From assembly GCA_949825045.1 (NCBI GenBank), contig OX463818.1, positions 34,178,906 through 34,242,905 on the forward strand: DNA of 64,000 bases, given 5' to 3'. The stretch is from Argyresthia goedartella. Its lineage: Eukaryota; Arthropoda; Insecta; Lepidoptera; Argyresthiidae. A program made the position numbers and the translations under genes. Below, in pieces: positions 42,767-53,739 of the stretch. Every line of letters starts with the position of its first letter. The first letter of the stretch is position 1. Under the pieces are notes generated by a model that had not been told where the DNA came from, ran no database searches, and saw only the letters and a list, made by a program, of their open reading frames with translations.

Positions 42767-42840
42767 TTATAGATAGCTGGTTAGTAGAGACTAACCCCCA
42801 GTTTTATAGATAGCTGGTTAGTAGAGACTAACCCCCAGTT
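42767..42840 (+). repeat. perfect tandem duplication of 37 bp
   Basis: Two identical units, each 'ttatagatagctggttagta' followed by 'gagactaacccccagtt', at 42767-42803 and 42804-42840. Each unit contains the short hairpin GTTAGT-AGAG-ACTAAC. Confidence 0.95.
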
Positions 42841-42844
42841 TCTG

Positions 42845-43480
42845 AAAGAGTGGTCAAATGTAACAAGCGGTTAATCGATCATTTATTCAAAATAGCGGCA
42901 TGTGTTTACTCTTTTATTTTTCTCCATTTATGAGTGCATTTTTGTTGCCTACTGACAACAAAACATTTCAGTTTTAAATTTTTTAATGCGGTTTCGAAGA
43001 CTTGTTTTGCATGGTGATAAAGCGAGATAGATATTCGGGGCTTAAAACCAACCTCCAATAGTACAGAGACAAAAACAGCCAAGAACAAAGAATAACAAGA
43101 AGCCTATACTTATAATGGGCTAACCATCGGCACTTACAGAATCAGGGACCCACAAAACACGAGGTTCCGTAGAAAAGTACATCTCAAGTTAGAGGGCAAC
43201 GAAATCCAATATTCCTTTGCTTTGAAAGATCATTCAAAGGGCGTTGAGTTGAGATACACGAGATACACTTTGCCTTTCCCGCAACAAAGATATTGCAAAT
43301 ATTTTTCTGTTTACTAATAAAGTCTGTTGTGGCAACATTATCCGCGATACGATCTATGTCGGCATATTTGTTCAGAAGGGTGTGGTATAGAGTGGTGGGA
43401 AAAGAAATAAGTTATGCTACCTTTAATCTTCATCATTAATATAGTCCTAAACCTTTTTGCGGTTCTGGGTTAGTTACGCT
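42845..43480. other. unassigned DNA
   Basis: No gene or family recognised. Confidence 0.4.
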
Positions 43481-43485
43481 CTCTC

Positions 43486-43770
43486 TTTCGTAAAAGTTAT
43501 TGTATTTATATTATTATATGTAAAGTTTATGTAGTATATATCGGTAATTATTTTGTATTTCCTATCTGTATTTTATAGTTATTTAATTTATTCCTGGGCA
43601 TTTTATTTATAGTATTTATTGCGCACTGCCTACCCTTTTATGATACCAATTCCTATAAAACCTTGGTTTGCTGGGAGAAATATATTTTTAGAGATAAGCT
43701 CGCCTTTGTACATGCATTTTCTTGTTCTGTTTTTTTTTAAATATTTGTGTGCAATTAAGAATTATGAATG
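43486..43770 (+). repeat. LINE-T 3' UTR and terminus
   Basis: 'gtatttatattattatatgt' and the following AT-rich sequence parallel 1436-1600. It continues to 'ccttggtttgctgggagaaa', 'agataagctcgcctttgtac' and 'gtgcaattaagaattatgaa'. This copy ends with a single tail unit, the presumed ancestral state of the 1700-2138 array. Confidence 0.75.
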
Positions 43771-43870
43771 ATTAATTACGCCTTCTTTGGGAGAATCGCT
43801 GAAAGAACGCTGATTGAGGAAGTGGCGAGGCTGTGTCCAACATATTTACGGCTTTGTGAGACCGGCAGAA

Positions 43871-43906
43871 CGTGTACCAGCAGGAGGAAGCTCCTGCTGG
43901 TACACG
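43871..43906. repeat. perfect 16-bp-stem hairpin
   Basis: CGTGTACCAGCAGGAG, loop GAAG, then the exact complement CTCCTGCTGGTACACG. It lies in a GC-richer patch (43790-44060) that has no recognised gene. Confidence 0.95.
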
Positions 43907-44332
43907 GAGTGGACGGTTTGGAGAGCGCTCGAGGATGTCGCCACAACGAAGGATAACCTACAGAAATGGGGGATGATAACCAAATTCTCGAGGTCCCTGT
44001 CCAAGTGCAGGATTGAGCAAACAACGGACCATCCATAAGCTTCCCTGGACCGTCCCAAATGTCACGAGGAGGATCTTGTACTCGTACAAGCATCGGATAG
44101 CAATGGCTATTTTTTGTATAAATGTAATATAAAATTTACTCAAACAAAGCAAGTAATGTGCTCATTATTTTGACAACCTTCTTTGAGCAAAGTCGACATT
44201 GCCGCGTTACTTGGAGGAGCCAGAAAAGGTGCCGACAATTTCCTGTCAAAATCCATTACTGTCGTGTTTAAGCGATCGGCCATTTTCTCTCAAATTCCAT
44301 GATTGTCGAGCTTTGTTTCGAAAATAAAAAAA

Positions 44333-44480
44333 AAGGTAGCGCAAAAAGGCTTTATTCAGAATTTAGTTATATGTGACAAAAAAAAGAGCGGGAGATCTTC
44401 TTGCCACTAAAAAAGGTATTGCAAAATGGCTTTATTCAGAATTTGGTTATGTGTGACAAAAAAAAAACTCACTCTAAATT
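44333..44480 (+). repeat. imperfect direct duplication (about 60 bp, twice)
   Basis: 'ggctttattcagaatttagt' / 'tatatgtgacaaaaaaa' and 'ggctttattcagaatttggt' / 'tatgtgtgacaaaaaaa', preceded by similar 'aaaaggta..gcaaaa' sequences; spacing about 86 bp. Confidence 0.85.
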
Positions 44481-44593
44481 TTATAATAAGCTGGTTTAAT
44501 ATAATTACTCGTATTATTTGAGTAAAGTATTATACAAGCCTTGGTCCGCAATGACTGCCCTGCTGGCCACACTATGAAGGCCTCGAAATTAGC

Positions 44594-44812
44594 TTAGCTT
44601 CGCTCTCGGCCTATAAGCTTGGTTACCATTGCAGCCTTTGATGGACAAGCTGGAATAAATGCCTTGACCTTGACGAAGCTTTTATAGCGCGGAAAGCTGC
44701 AAAGCTGATCGCGCTGTGTAGGCCTTGAGCTGCACTGTGCTGCGCTTTCGGCCACCAACAGTGCGACCAGCAACGCAGTCATTACAGACCGCGACAGTAA
44801 TGTACTATTCAT
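44594..44812 (-). CDS. hypothetical small secreted protein (candidate)
   Basis: A 72-codon frame starting at ATG 44812 on the minus strand. The N-terminus MNSTLLSRSVMTALLVALLV followed by AESAAQC looks like a signal peptide with cleavage after SAA or AAQ. The mature part would have about 46 residues, three Cys, and many Lys/Arg, ending KLIGRERS. I recognise no family. There is no clear TATA at a suitable distance and no AATAAA directly after the stop. It could be a genuine small gene, a first exon, or chance. Confidence 0.3.
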   Translation of the reverse strand: MNSTLLSRSVMTALLVALLVAESAAQCSSRPTQRDQLCSFPRYKSFVKVKAFIPACPSKAAMVTKLIGRERS

Positions 44813-44819
44813 TTATTGT

Positions 44820-45760
44820 TTTACGCTTCCAAACGAAAAGATGAAGTTTTCACCAGTCTTTACTTAATAAAAACATATCTGAGCGAGTGTTATATCCATT
44901 TAATTGAAATTATGCATAATTTGGTTTAAATGACGAATTCACGGTCAGATCACGTAATTAATTATAAAATTACTCTCGGAATCGTTAACTCAATCGGGAT
45001 TGGTCCTTTATTGTCCAAAATTCTCAATCTTGTCCGGGATTATCCACAGCACTTAATTCCTTGGACGTGATCAAAGAAAAAATATATTCGATGAGTATCA
45101 TAGGCCCGGATTAACATCCGAAAACTCAAAGTTTGACTCCAAGTTATACTGTTACTGTCTCTCGCTATCGAAATGGCAGCGATAGTATGACATTTAAGCG
45201 GAGCTTCATTTGAGCAGGCGATAGTCCAGAAGTTGTTGAAATGGGAACTTGTCATTATAAATCTTGTCATAAATAGGGAGTGGTCGAAAGGGACCTAAAG
45301 GTATCTGATACTCCGGGCCTCCATTTTTGCTTTCCGATCGAATTCATGATTGAGAGATGAGTCTATCCATTTTGGTCAGTTGGTACTTAGCTCGGATGAA
45401 GTGTAGGTTTCACGTCAGGGAGCTGGTGTGGGGGGCTAATCTGTTGTTACGGAAATAGCGCGGCATTCAAATAGGTGTACGGACTTCCAAGCCAACTTTC
45501 CTTGCAATTCCTACTTTAGATTGTTTGTTTATATGTTACAAAACATCCTGGCGTGCCAACTACGAGTATTTCAAATTTAGTAGGATTTTTATTTGTCTCA
45601 GCTAGCTCTCGTTTTTATTATTGTCCTTATGGCAAAAAATTCAATCTGTTAGTTTATCTTCCCTAACAATTAAGTTCGATCGGCGATACGTATGTTCCTT
45701 GCCCATTTGCAAGTGATGATGATGAAGCCATACAGAGTATTCCAATAAAAATAGGTTAAT
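44820..45760. other. unassigned DNA
   Basis: No ORF or repeat recognised apart from a short GATGATGAT run near 45715-45724. Confidence 0.4.
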
Positions 45761-45762
45761 AT

Positions 45763-46172
45763 AATAGTAGTTTATGTGACTGCTACATAATGCCTAATTA
45801 TGTACAGTTATATACACTAGTTTATCTACACACATATCATAAGCTCTCTTTGATGTGTTCAGGAACCGCATGTTTGACCGGCATTGTGGCTCTGCAGTTG
45901 TTTAGCTTGTTCTGTATTACCAACTACACGCAGGCGGGCGTCGGCGTTCGAAATTTGAATGTCAGTACCAACTTCACAGGCAAACTAGGGGCGGCAAGCA
46001 GGCGGGCGTCGGCGTTCGAAGTTTGAATGTCATAATATGTAGAAAAATTACACATTATGGTCATAATGAGTAATTTTTCAGATAAGAAATTAGTTTTTAC
46101 CAAGTAGTTTAACATTATGCTAATCGTAACGTACGGTTTTTGTACGCAGTAAAGAGGGTTTATGATACTTGT
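45763..46172 (-). mobile_element. MITE-H copy
   Basis: From 'aatagtagtttatgtgactg' to 'tacttgtgtagaaaaaataa'. The 'ggcgtcggcgttcgaaattt' block occurs twice, as in the 35571 copy. The AAACTCGAG hairpin is absent: 'ctacataatg' runs straight into 'cctaattatgtacag'. Confidence 0.85.
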
Positions 46173-46214
46173 GTAGAAAAAATAAATTGCAAAGGGATTA
46201 AACAATACCCGTTG

Positions 46215-46870
46215 GTTTTAAGGGTTCCGTGAGTACCTTAAAAGGAAAAAAGGAAACCTTTTACTTAAGAACGCGTGGAGATATAATACTGAGATTAATA
46301 TCGATTTTATTAAAGTCTGAAGTTTCTTGAGGCTGTGAAGACATCAAACTTATAGGTTGACGCAGTTTATGACACAATTTGCTGAAATAGCTTGGTATTC
46401 GCAAGGGAATCAAAACCTATAGGGTACTTCCCATTGACCTCGAGACATACAAATTGGCACGAAGCAATGTCTTATAGCGCAAGTAGGGAAATATCCGAAA
46501 AATCTAAATCTGTCTGTCTGTCCGTTAGTACAAGACCCTTTTTCTCAGCACCGCGTCTGCACGCAGGTCTGTTACCGATAGAATCTTGAATTTGTAGAAA
46601 AAAAACTGATAGGTCAACGCAATCAAAAGATACCGCCATTTATGGGATTTAGGGAATCAAAACCCATAAGCCTAGGGGACTCCCCGTTGACCTAAAGTCG
46701 TGTAATTAGTTATACAGCACAAATAAAGTTTGCCCTTGAACTTATAAGTTTTCTGAGTATGTTAATTGCAGTACAATAAGGAAATTATGAAAAATTATGA
46801 AAATAAAGGAAAATGCGATTTGTGTGGAACCCTCAGGCGCAAGTCCGACTCGCATTTGTCCTTTTTTAAT
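46215..46870 (+). repeat. CCGT-related repeat (diverged family)
   Basis: Starts 'agggttccgtgagtacctta', has 'ctgtctgtctgtccgttagt' near 46508 and ends 'gcgcaagtccgactcgcatt'. The two ends match the CCGT family in style but the interior differs, suggesting a related subfamily. Confidence 0.6.
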
Positions 46871-46924
46871 TTATGCATAGTTTGTTAACATTGGCAGAAG
46901 CTGTTGCATGAATTCTGTATGTTT

Positions 46925-47005
46925 CCATGTGTGTAGCCCATTTAATTTCCCCGAGGGGCGCTTTACTCGAGTTGCCTTACTCCACCACGCTGGCTCAGAG
47001 CAGCA
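46925..47005 (-). repeat. S3-like long repeat fragment
   Basis: 'gtgtagcccatttaa', 'ccccgaggggcgc', 'ctccaccacgctggctcag' match the same blocks at 88-170 and 29428-29520. Confidence 0.6.
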
Positions 47006-47319
47006 AGGAATAAAACACTTATTGAACAAAATACTTTAGTACATATCGATTTGCCTGTTCAAATAGTAGAATTGATGAACAAGCGATTTTTATACGTTTT
47101 TTATAAGTTCGCGTCGCACACCACAGAAATGGAATGTTGAAAAAGAAGGCATCGTAGGAAATTAGGCACAATGGTAAATACATATTCCTAGTTAAGCAAA
47201 AAAAGTTGTTATGCCAGAATTTTTTGTATGAAACAATCAAAATTTGACATTTAAAATTAAGTGGACATGGAAGGTTGCTTATTAAAGCATGTTGTGGTAA
47301 ATAATTAATTTTGAATACA

Positions 47320-47535
47320 TTAAATACTTACAAATGTATTTCCCAACTTCTGAGCAAAAATTGGAACTTCGCCGCTTGATTTTGGGTTCTCAGTTGGAAA
47401 AATTCTATTCCTAACCCGCTCGAAAAGGCTTTTTACGAACCTCGCTACGACCTCGCCTTCGGCTCGTGCCGTCAACTTCTCGGTTCGTAAAAAGCCTTTG
47501 CGAACTCGTGGGAAATGTACTATTTCTCTCGTATC
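47320..47535. repeat. MITE-F: repeat with a central hairpin
   Basis: 'gaacttcgccgcttgatttt', 'gggttctcag', GGCTTTTTACGAACC (about 47428-47442), 'gccttcggctcgtgccgt', then the inverse GGTTCGTAAAAAGCC, and 'tgcgaactcgtgggaaatgt'. A second copy is at 54020-54250. No TSD was found. Confidence 0.65.
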
Positions 47536-47754
47536 TCCTAAACAAATCAAAGGTAATTTTTCATTGTAATTACCTAATATCTCGATTAGTTAAAATATAT
47601 GATCCAATATATCGTTGTTGATGATAATAGCATCAAGAGTTGGTAGTATAAAGATATGACGCCCATTAACTAACACCGTCCCCTAATTGCATTGGTGATA
47701 TTTTTATTACGGCCCGTATATTTTCTACAGGTGTTTGTATTGCCAACTTACCTA

Positions 47755-48113
47755 CGGCAACAAATATGTCACCAAAATATTTTTTTCCTACCCAAAATGG
47801 GTAAATGCTACCCTAACTGGGAAAATCATCACCAAAAGTTGCATAAAATATCAGGGCAAAATGCTGCGGTAGCTTAGGTGAAGGGTAAAGGGGGTGAGCG
47901 AAGCGAAGCCCCCGTATCCTTCGTGTTGGGTTGAACATGTAAGAACAACAAAAAAAATTAAATCATAATCTTATGTACACAAAACATAAGAAGAAGTTTG
48001 GTGATCATTTATCCAAACACAGTTTGGTGAACGTTTACTATTTCTGGCGGTCGTTTCAAATTTAGTGGTAGTAAAATAGGTGCGTTTTTGGTGATCGTTT
48101 AAACATAAGCCCT
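47755..48113 (-). mobile_element. MITE-C with the shared core
   Basis: Same order as 29765-30095: 'caccaaaatatttttttcct', 'acccaaaatggg', 'gcggtagcttaggtgaaggg', 'gagcgaagcgaagcccc', 'gtttggtgatcatttatcca', and 'tttggtgatcgtttaaacat'. Confidence 0.7.
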
Positions 48114-48114
48114 T

Positions 48115-49160
48115 ACCTACACCGTGAAAAAATTCAATATTTTTTGTAGTAACAAGTAACACAATGGTGTCTTGGCGCTTAAGGGAGCTGCCACCTCTCC
48201 CTCTAGCATAGGGTAAGGTGGGCTGAGAGGATCAGAGGAGAATGCTCACTCAAACGCCAAGAAACCAAGGGAACCTGTCCACGGCAGTCAATTCAATCCT
48301 TAATTAATGAGTCAAACTTAGGATATTTTGCCAATGTGTCGTATTTTTACAGAATTCAACTATAATAAACTGTATTAGGGCAGGTTATTTCGAGTATACC
48401 TAAAAATGTGGTTTTGGGTTGTCTCTCGTTAGCACTACCGAGGAGAAACGTGCATGGCGCTGTGGTATCCGAATATTAACCTAAGGAGTTAAGCAACTAT
48501 TCCTCAAACACAACATTCAGTATCCATAAATATCTTTTCACAGCCTCCAGCAACAGGTGCAAGTAAAAAACACAATTAAACAAACTCCACCGCAATCAAA
48601 CCCGCCGAAATTCCAAAAACAGGAAACTCAAACCAATTAGTTGATTAACTCAAATTTACATCTACCTTACCTCGCAATCCGGTTCAATTAAAAATAAAAC
48701 ACTTCTTCAAAACACATCATCACACACGGGCACTTAAATTAGGAAAAATGGGCGTGGGTTGTTTTGTGGGTTGTTGTGTAGAGTGGAGTGAGACGCCGTG
48801 CGGGCGGTCGGAGCGCTGACGCGTGAATGGGCGACGGTTGGGGGTACGCCGGCCCTTATACGGCGCCGGGTCCGTGGGCGGATGCAGTTAGAGCTGCTAA
48901 GTTCGCCGGGATTAACCCACGCTATTTTGGGAAAGCTGTAGGAGGTAAGAAAAATGAATGTTGGAGCGGCATGCACCCACGTTCAGTCACTTTTGCGGTA
49001 TTTCTGATTTTGCATACTTTCTGGGCTGGCCTTAGCGGGTGACCAAAAAGCGTTATTTGTTTTTAGCAACGCAAACCTACTCTGAACGCCGAAAATGTGA
49101 CCCAGACGTAAATTAAATCATAAGAGGCAACAAAAGTAGCGGTAGTAGATAATAAAAAGT
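48115..49160. other. unassigned DNA with a GC-rich patch
   Basis: 48740-48930 is GC-rich ('cgggcggtcggagcgctgac', 'cgccggcccttatacggcgc'), with overlapping ORFs on both strands but no domain. No repeat family recognised. Confidence 0.4.
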
Positions 49161-49167
49161 TTGAGTG

Positions 49168-49240
49168 TGGGAATTGTCTCTTTTTAGAGATAAGCTCGCC
49201 GTGTTCATTTGTTTGTACTCATTAATTACCGTGCAATAAA
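49168..49240 (+). repeat. LINE-T 3' terminus fragment
   Basis: 'ttgtctctttttagagataa', 'gctcgccgtgttcatttg', 'accgtgcaataaagtatat'. Confidence 0.7.
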
Positions 49241-49244
49241 GTAT

Positions 49245-49850
49245 ATTAATTGTGTAAAATAGAAGAAACATACTGTGACAATTTGCTATTTAATCATAAT
49301 CGTAATAAAGATACCTAACCGTAACTACATAGACAACTCTTCACTGGAGTCACATTGTTTCATATAAGGTTTGGGCAATTACGGAATCTAAAACTAGAAA
49401 AAGCATCACATATATAAAAAATATACATCTACCAGGGTTATTGTTTTACTCCCCAGCCGGTGTACGATACCACTCGGTTTTGAGGTAAATCTCGTTGCAG
49501 CACAGGGGTGGTCAAGCAGCTCTAACTAGATCTGCACACCAGCCGTCCCTGTCGCTCTGTCCTCGTGGGCTGTCAACAAATGTTATTAGGCGCCATCTGC
49601 TTTTCCCGACGGCCGCGCTAGCCGCGAAAAACTTTCAACATTTTCGCGCGATTTTTGGTCACTTTCAGACATTTTGATTTCATTGCTATGGCGATAGGCT
49701 AGCCCCATTCGGGTTATAGATGTTTATTTGTTTGTGAAGTCGCTGTTTCTAGTACCCACGACACTGTGTATCTTATAGCTTATGTTTAACTGTGCATCAA
49801 TTTGACTAGAAAGTTACATCCAAATATTTGTTTTCATCCCAAATTTAGTA
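49245..49850. other. unassigned DNA
   Basis: Includes 'gcgaaaaactttcaacattt' followed by 'tcgcgcgatttttggtc' (49625-49660), which recurs in part at 51447-51480 and 52318-52340. Near 49735-49785 there is a weak S2-like stretch ('gtcgctgtttctagtaccca'). Confidence 0.4.
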
Positions 49851-49855
49851 AATGT

Positions 49856-50138
49856 TTATGGCTAGTATTTAATCGCACATCAAAAATAATGATTTGCACA
49901 GCAAAAAAGGATCAACAAAAACCCTTTTTATGTTTTAAATTATTTATGTGTACTCAAGTTTATATTTGAAGTATTTTTTGTTGTTCTTGCAAGTTCAACC
50001 TAACACGAAGAATAAAGGGGGCTTCGCTTCGCTCACCAGGTGAAGGGTAAAGGGCCCTACACCTAAGCTACCGCAGCACTTTGTCGTGATATTTGCTGTG
50101 CAAATCAGTATATTTGATGTGCAGTTTAATATTTCCCA
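49856..50138 (+). mobile_element. MITE-A copy
   Basis: 'ggctagtatttaatcgcaca' + 'tcaaaaataatgatttgcac' on the left; 'gatgtgcagtttaatatttccc' (about 50117-50138) inverted on the right. The core at about 49985-50080 contains a small rearrangement ('ccaggtgaagggtaaagggc'). Confidence 0.75.
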
Positions 50139-50149
50139 ATGTTTATCAC

Positions 50150-50560
50150 AATTGTACACCCTATCTTGTAATGGGGTCAACTCGCTTCTCTTCACTTCGC
50201 TTCATCTCCAGGTTGTGTTGTAAAAAAAACCTAACAAACCCAACATTAGTTTTCGGACAGAAAGTATCACAGGACCGTATAGCAACCGAAACGGTTCTGT
50301 GAAACTACATAGGGACACTACATTTATGTTTGGGAGTCCAAACGTAAAGAAAAGATAATATTTATTGTTTAATGAAACATAGATACTCGTTGGTTTGTTG
50401 TAATAAAACAGGCAAGTATATCACTATGATCTGCCGTAAGGCGTTCAAACGTTGGTTTTAAATTCGTATTGAAATAAAAATTACATAAAAGCAAGTGTAC
50501 ATAAAAGTAATGGAGGAGGAAGTAAAACATACCTCCGCGTTTTACCTTAAACCTAAGTAA
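50150..50560. other. unassigned DNA
   Basis: No supported gene or repeat. Confidence 0.4.
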
Positions 50561-50561
50561 A

Positions 50562-51110
50562 ACAATGTCAAAGTCAAAGTCAAAGTTCTTTATTACTGTA
50601 GATATTTACATATACTCAGAAAACGTCATTTTTGCCTCTTCAATGGACCACTGTGGGAGAAGAAGGGCATAGAAACACCCACAGATTATTTTTTAGATCT
50701 CTTTTAAAAATTGCTTGTGCTTAAATAATACAAATATTAAAATATAAAATGTTATGATTAATAAGCAATAATAAATAATTACAAAATTATTAACAGCAAG
50801 GTCTGTGTTGAGCCAGATTAACCCCATACAGTCCCGTCGTTTAAGTAATCTTGAACATTGTAATATCCCTTTTTCGACAAAGTCGCGTTAACAGGCTTTT
50901 TAAATTGCTCAATGGCAATTTCAAAATCTCCAGAGGTATCCTATTGTAGTAGAGAATGCACTGACCCTTGAAAGAATTGCTAACCTTCGCGAGTCTAAAC
51001 CGGGGCGCAAGTAGTCTGTGATTATTTCTTAGGTTAACATTACAGCTATCGCTAAGTTTGGAAAATGTTGTAAGATTCTTGCGTACATACATTATATTTT
51101 CGAAAATAAA
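50562..51110 (-). pseudogene. LINE-G 3' end, longest copy
   Basis: On the minus strand the frame beginning at 51092 reads SCNVNLRNNHRLLAPRF, KVSNSFKGQCILYYNRIP and LEILKLP. Family-like residues then continue in another frame (KKGYYNVQDYLND, VWG, stop), so a one-base change lies near 50920. The 3' UTR and (TTTGAC)-type tail ('gtcaaagtcaaagtcaaagt' on plus) end at 50562. 5' truncated; no catalytic motifs present. Confidence 0.75.
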
Positions 51111-51550
51111 TTGACTAGCTACAGTTAGTATATGTTGTTAGTTGTTCTTTAAAAAGCTCTCTTAAGGAGTCTGTTCGTTTTAATTATAAATTCCTCGAAT
51201 ATGTAGATGTTGTTGCTCTTGCAGGGCATATGTTTTGGGACTCTACCTTATTTTTGACATATTTATCTACGAGTAAGATATTTTCTACCACATGTAAGCA
51301 ATGAATAAAAGATTATGATCATGAATATGACTATGTCTTAAAGGTTTGGGACGCCATTATTTCTGGTTATCACCTAGTATACGGCTTCGGAGCCAACATA
51401 CTAGCTGTCAGTATATGCGCTTCTCTCTAGGGCAGCGCTAAACGCGAAAAACTTTCAACATCTGCGCGCGGTTTTTGATCCGATTCCGATTTTTAGCAAG
51501 CCCCGATCATGAATACTTACGTATCGAATGAATAAGCAACTCTGTGCATG

Positions 51551-51600
51551 CTTAAGCGGGGCCTTTGTACATGTCTGCATGCACAAAGGCCCCGCTGAAG
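51551..51600. repeat. hairpin with 23-bp arms
   Basis: Arms 51551-51573 (CTTAAGCGGGGCCTTTGTAC..) and 51578-51600 (..GCACAAAGGCCCCGCTGAAG) are inverse with two mismatches and a 4-bp loop. Confidence 0.9.
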
Positions 51601-51711
51601 TGGGCCAGGTGCAGGCGCTACACCCCCTTAAAGAAGATAGAAGATAGATAGAAGTAAGCGACTTGAACTCAAATGTAAAATGTTATAATGGTTATTACGC
51701 GTGGGCGTTTA

Positions 51712-52078
51712 TTGTGAACTGAAATCATTGTTCTCAATGACGATAATGAATGCTATCCATGGCCTTTGTATGTACACGCTATTTACTAAAATACAACAGT
51801 TAATGTGTTTCTGATTAATAAAATGACTGACGACCTGAATGGCCGAGTCGGCAGTGACCCTGCCTACGAAGCGAAGAGTCCCGGGTTCGAGTCCCGGTGG
51901 GGACTGTTTTTGATGAGAACGGATGTTTGTACCCTGGTCATGGTTGTTTATCTATCTAAGTATAATATTTATCTATATAAGTAAGTGTATCGTTGTCTAG
52001 TACCCAAGATACAAGGAATCCTAGTTCGGGGCTAGATCAATGTGTTTAAATAGTGTCAAAGGTATTATTATTATTTAA
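51712..52078 (+). mobile_element. S1 SINE with the 120-bp shared 5' flank
   Basis: 51712-51828 ('gaactgaaatcattgttctc', 'gaatgctatccatggccttt') matches 22381-22512 in reverse. S1 starts near 51829 ('gacgacctgaatggccgagt'), with B box GGGTTCGAGTCCCGG and an ATT tail. Confidence 0.85.
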
Positions 52079-52134
52079 TCTAGACTCGGTTTGTTTTTCA
52101 ATATAATTGTGATGTTCTGTACGTTTTAAAGCTG

Positions 52135-52275
52135 TTGTTAAACATGTGAGAAAACCTTCATAATCTTCATAGCTGCCTCGATAAGCTTACCCCTGTTACG
52201 CAAATAAGAAAATTGGATAACTGGCTTAACAAAATCGCCGTATAGCGAAAGGCATGAGGCTGTGATGTTTGTAAA
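52135..52275 (+). repeat. S3 SINE 3' half
   Basis: 'gtgagaaaaccttcataatc', 'catagctgcctcgataagc', 'ggataactggcttaacaaaa' and 'aggcatgaggctgtgatg' correspond to the S3 body. The tRNA-like head is missing. Confidence 0.6.
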
Positions 52276-52279
52276 AGTT

Positions 52280-52645
52280 GGTCACAGTTTGACAGCTCTC
52301 GTCACGTCACATTTTCCAGTTTCGCGCGATTTTTGGTCGTAATCACATTCGTAAAAGTTGATCTCCGTCGTGAAATCGGGCGGAAAATCTTACATTAAGT
52401 TGAGTTTCTCGAGGGTCGACTTCGTTTGTATACTTTATCCGATGAAAGTATAACTTAACATTTATAAACAGGTACTGTATTTACAGTGATAGGTGATTTC
52501 GGTCTGTAGAGCAAACTTCGATTTTGAGTCATTAAAACCTAAAAAAATACACGTCAACAAACCTAATTTCATTCTAACTGTAAATGCACTGTGCTTACCT
52601 CTGGTCTCACACTAGGATTCGTTTGATTCAGAAACATTGACGTGA
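52280..52645. other. unassigned DNA
   Basis: No gene or named repeat. Confidence 0.4.
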
Positions 52646-52651
52646 CGGACT

Positions 52652-52858
52652 GACGACCTCTGTGGCGCTGCGGTAGTGGCTCTGCCTACAGGAGGTGCCG
52701 GGTTCGATCCCCGGCTGGGGATGATAAAAAAAACAGGTCTTGGATGTTTATATTGCGTTATGTCGCTGTTTCTGATTCCCACGCCACAGGGTATCCTAGT
52801 GTGGGGTAGGAAGCAATGTTTGTGCCTCTATATAAATGTTTTTATTTATGTTTATGTT
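52652..52858 (+). mobile_element. S2 SINE
   Basis: 'gacgacctctgtggcgctgc', 'gccgggttcgatccccggct', 'gttatgtcgctgtttctgat', 'acagggtatcctagtgtggg', and a TTTATGTTTATG end. A few bases of the head are deleted before the B box. Confidence 0.85.
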
Positions 52859-53149
52859 TGAGACTAGGATAGTAAATATTGGATAGAAAATAAGAAAAGT
52901 ATAACCTTTTACTGCTAATATTTGATGTAAAATTATCATTATTGATATGACCGAATGACAAAAATGAAGCATTCACTTCCAATAGGAAAAATCACAGGGG
53001 AAAGGCACTGTATGTATGCTTTTAACACAAAGAATTTCATTCTTCTGAGGTTTGTTTCTATAAAGACATTGTCAACAGCAACAAAGAGTTTCATTCGTTT
53101 GAGGTTGTATCTGGATATTGACAATCTGGTTGATGAAGGAGTGTTGGGC

Positions 53150-53300
53150 TAATGGCCAACTTGACTGTCAGACCTGTTAGGGCTTCTGACACAGCTTCAC
53201 GACTACTTCTACCAAGTAGCGACAGTCGCTGGGAGTAGCTGGGACCTGCAGCTTAATGTTTCATTCGAAACACGGAAGCGTTCTAAACAAATGCCACATA
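53150..53300 (-). repeat. S3-like long repeat fragment
   Basis: 'acgactacttctaccaagta', 'gcgacagtcgctggg', 'gggacctgcagcttaatg', 'ttcgaaacacggaagc' match the middle block of the repeat seen at 75-625, here uninterrupted. Confidence 0.6.
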
Positions 53301-53304
53301 GAAA

Positions 53305-53735
53305 CGGACATCCATCTAGTTCCTGTCTCGGCCAGATGTTTCCGATGTGCAAATACTGCTAGGCCACGTACACTTCCCCTTTATATAACCTATCATATAC
53401 TCTACTATAATCATAAGGAACATTGAAAGAATCGCCTTTCCTGTAAAACAATTTCTCTGCTTACGTTGGTTTGGTTTCTTGGGTGAAATCGATATATCAC
53501 CTTTGTTATTTTCTAACTTGACCTTTGCTTGACAGATTCTGGCGATTTATTCATGTTGCGAACTTTCTTCTTTGTGTGTTGTCTAGATTGGTTATTATAT
53601 TTCTTAAGTTTTACAAAATCGGGTAAGATGTACTCGCATTTGTAATGCGTAGAGACAGTTAGTCACCCGCTTGTGTGTGTGTCTCGCGGCACTAACCGTG
53701 CGCACAAACGATGTGCGTGTGCATTTACAGCTATT
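53305..53735. other. unassigned DNA
   Basis: No gene recognised. Confidence 0.4.
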
Positions 53736-53739
53736 TAGA

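Noticed and set aside
48734..49042. GC-rich overlapping ORFs that might mark a promoter or exon
   Set aside because: No domain, no splice or TATA/initiator evidence strong enough to support a gene.
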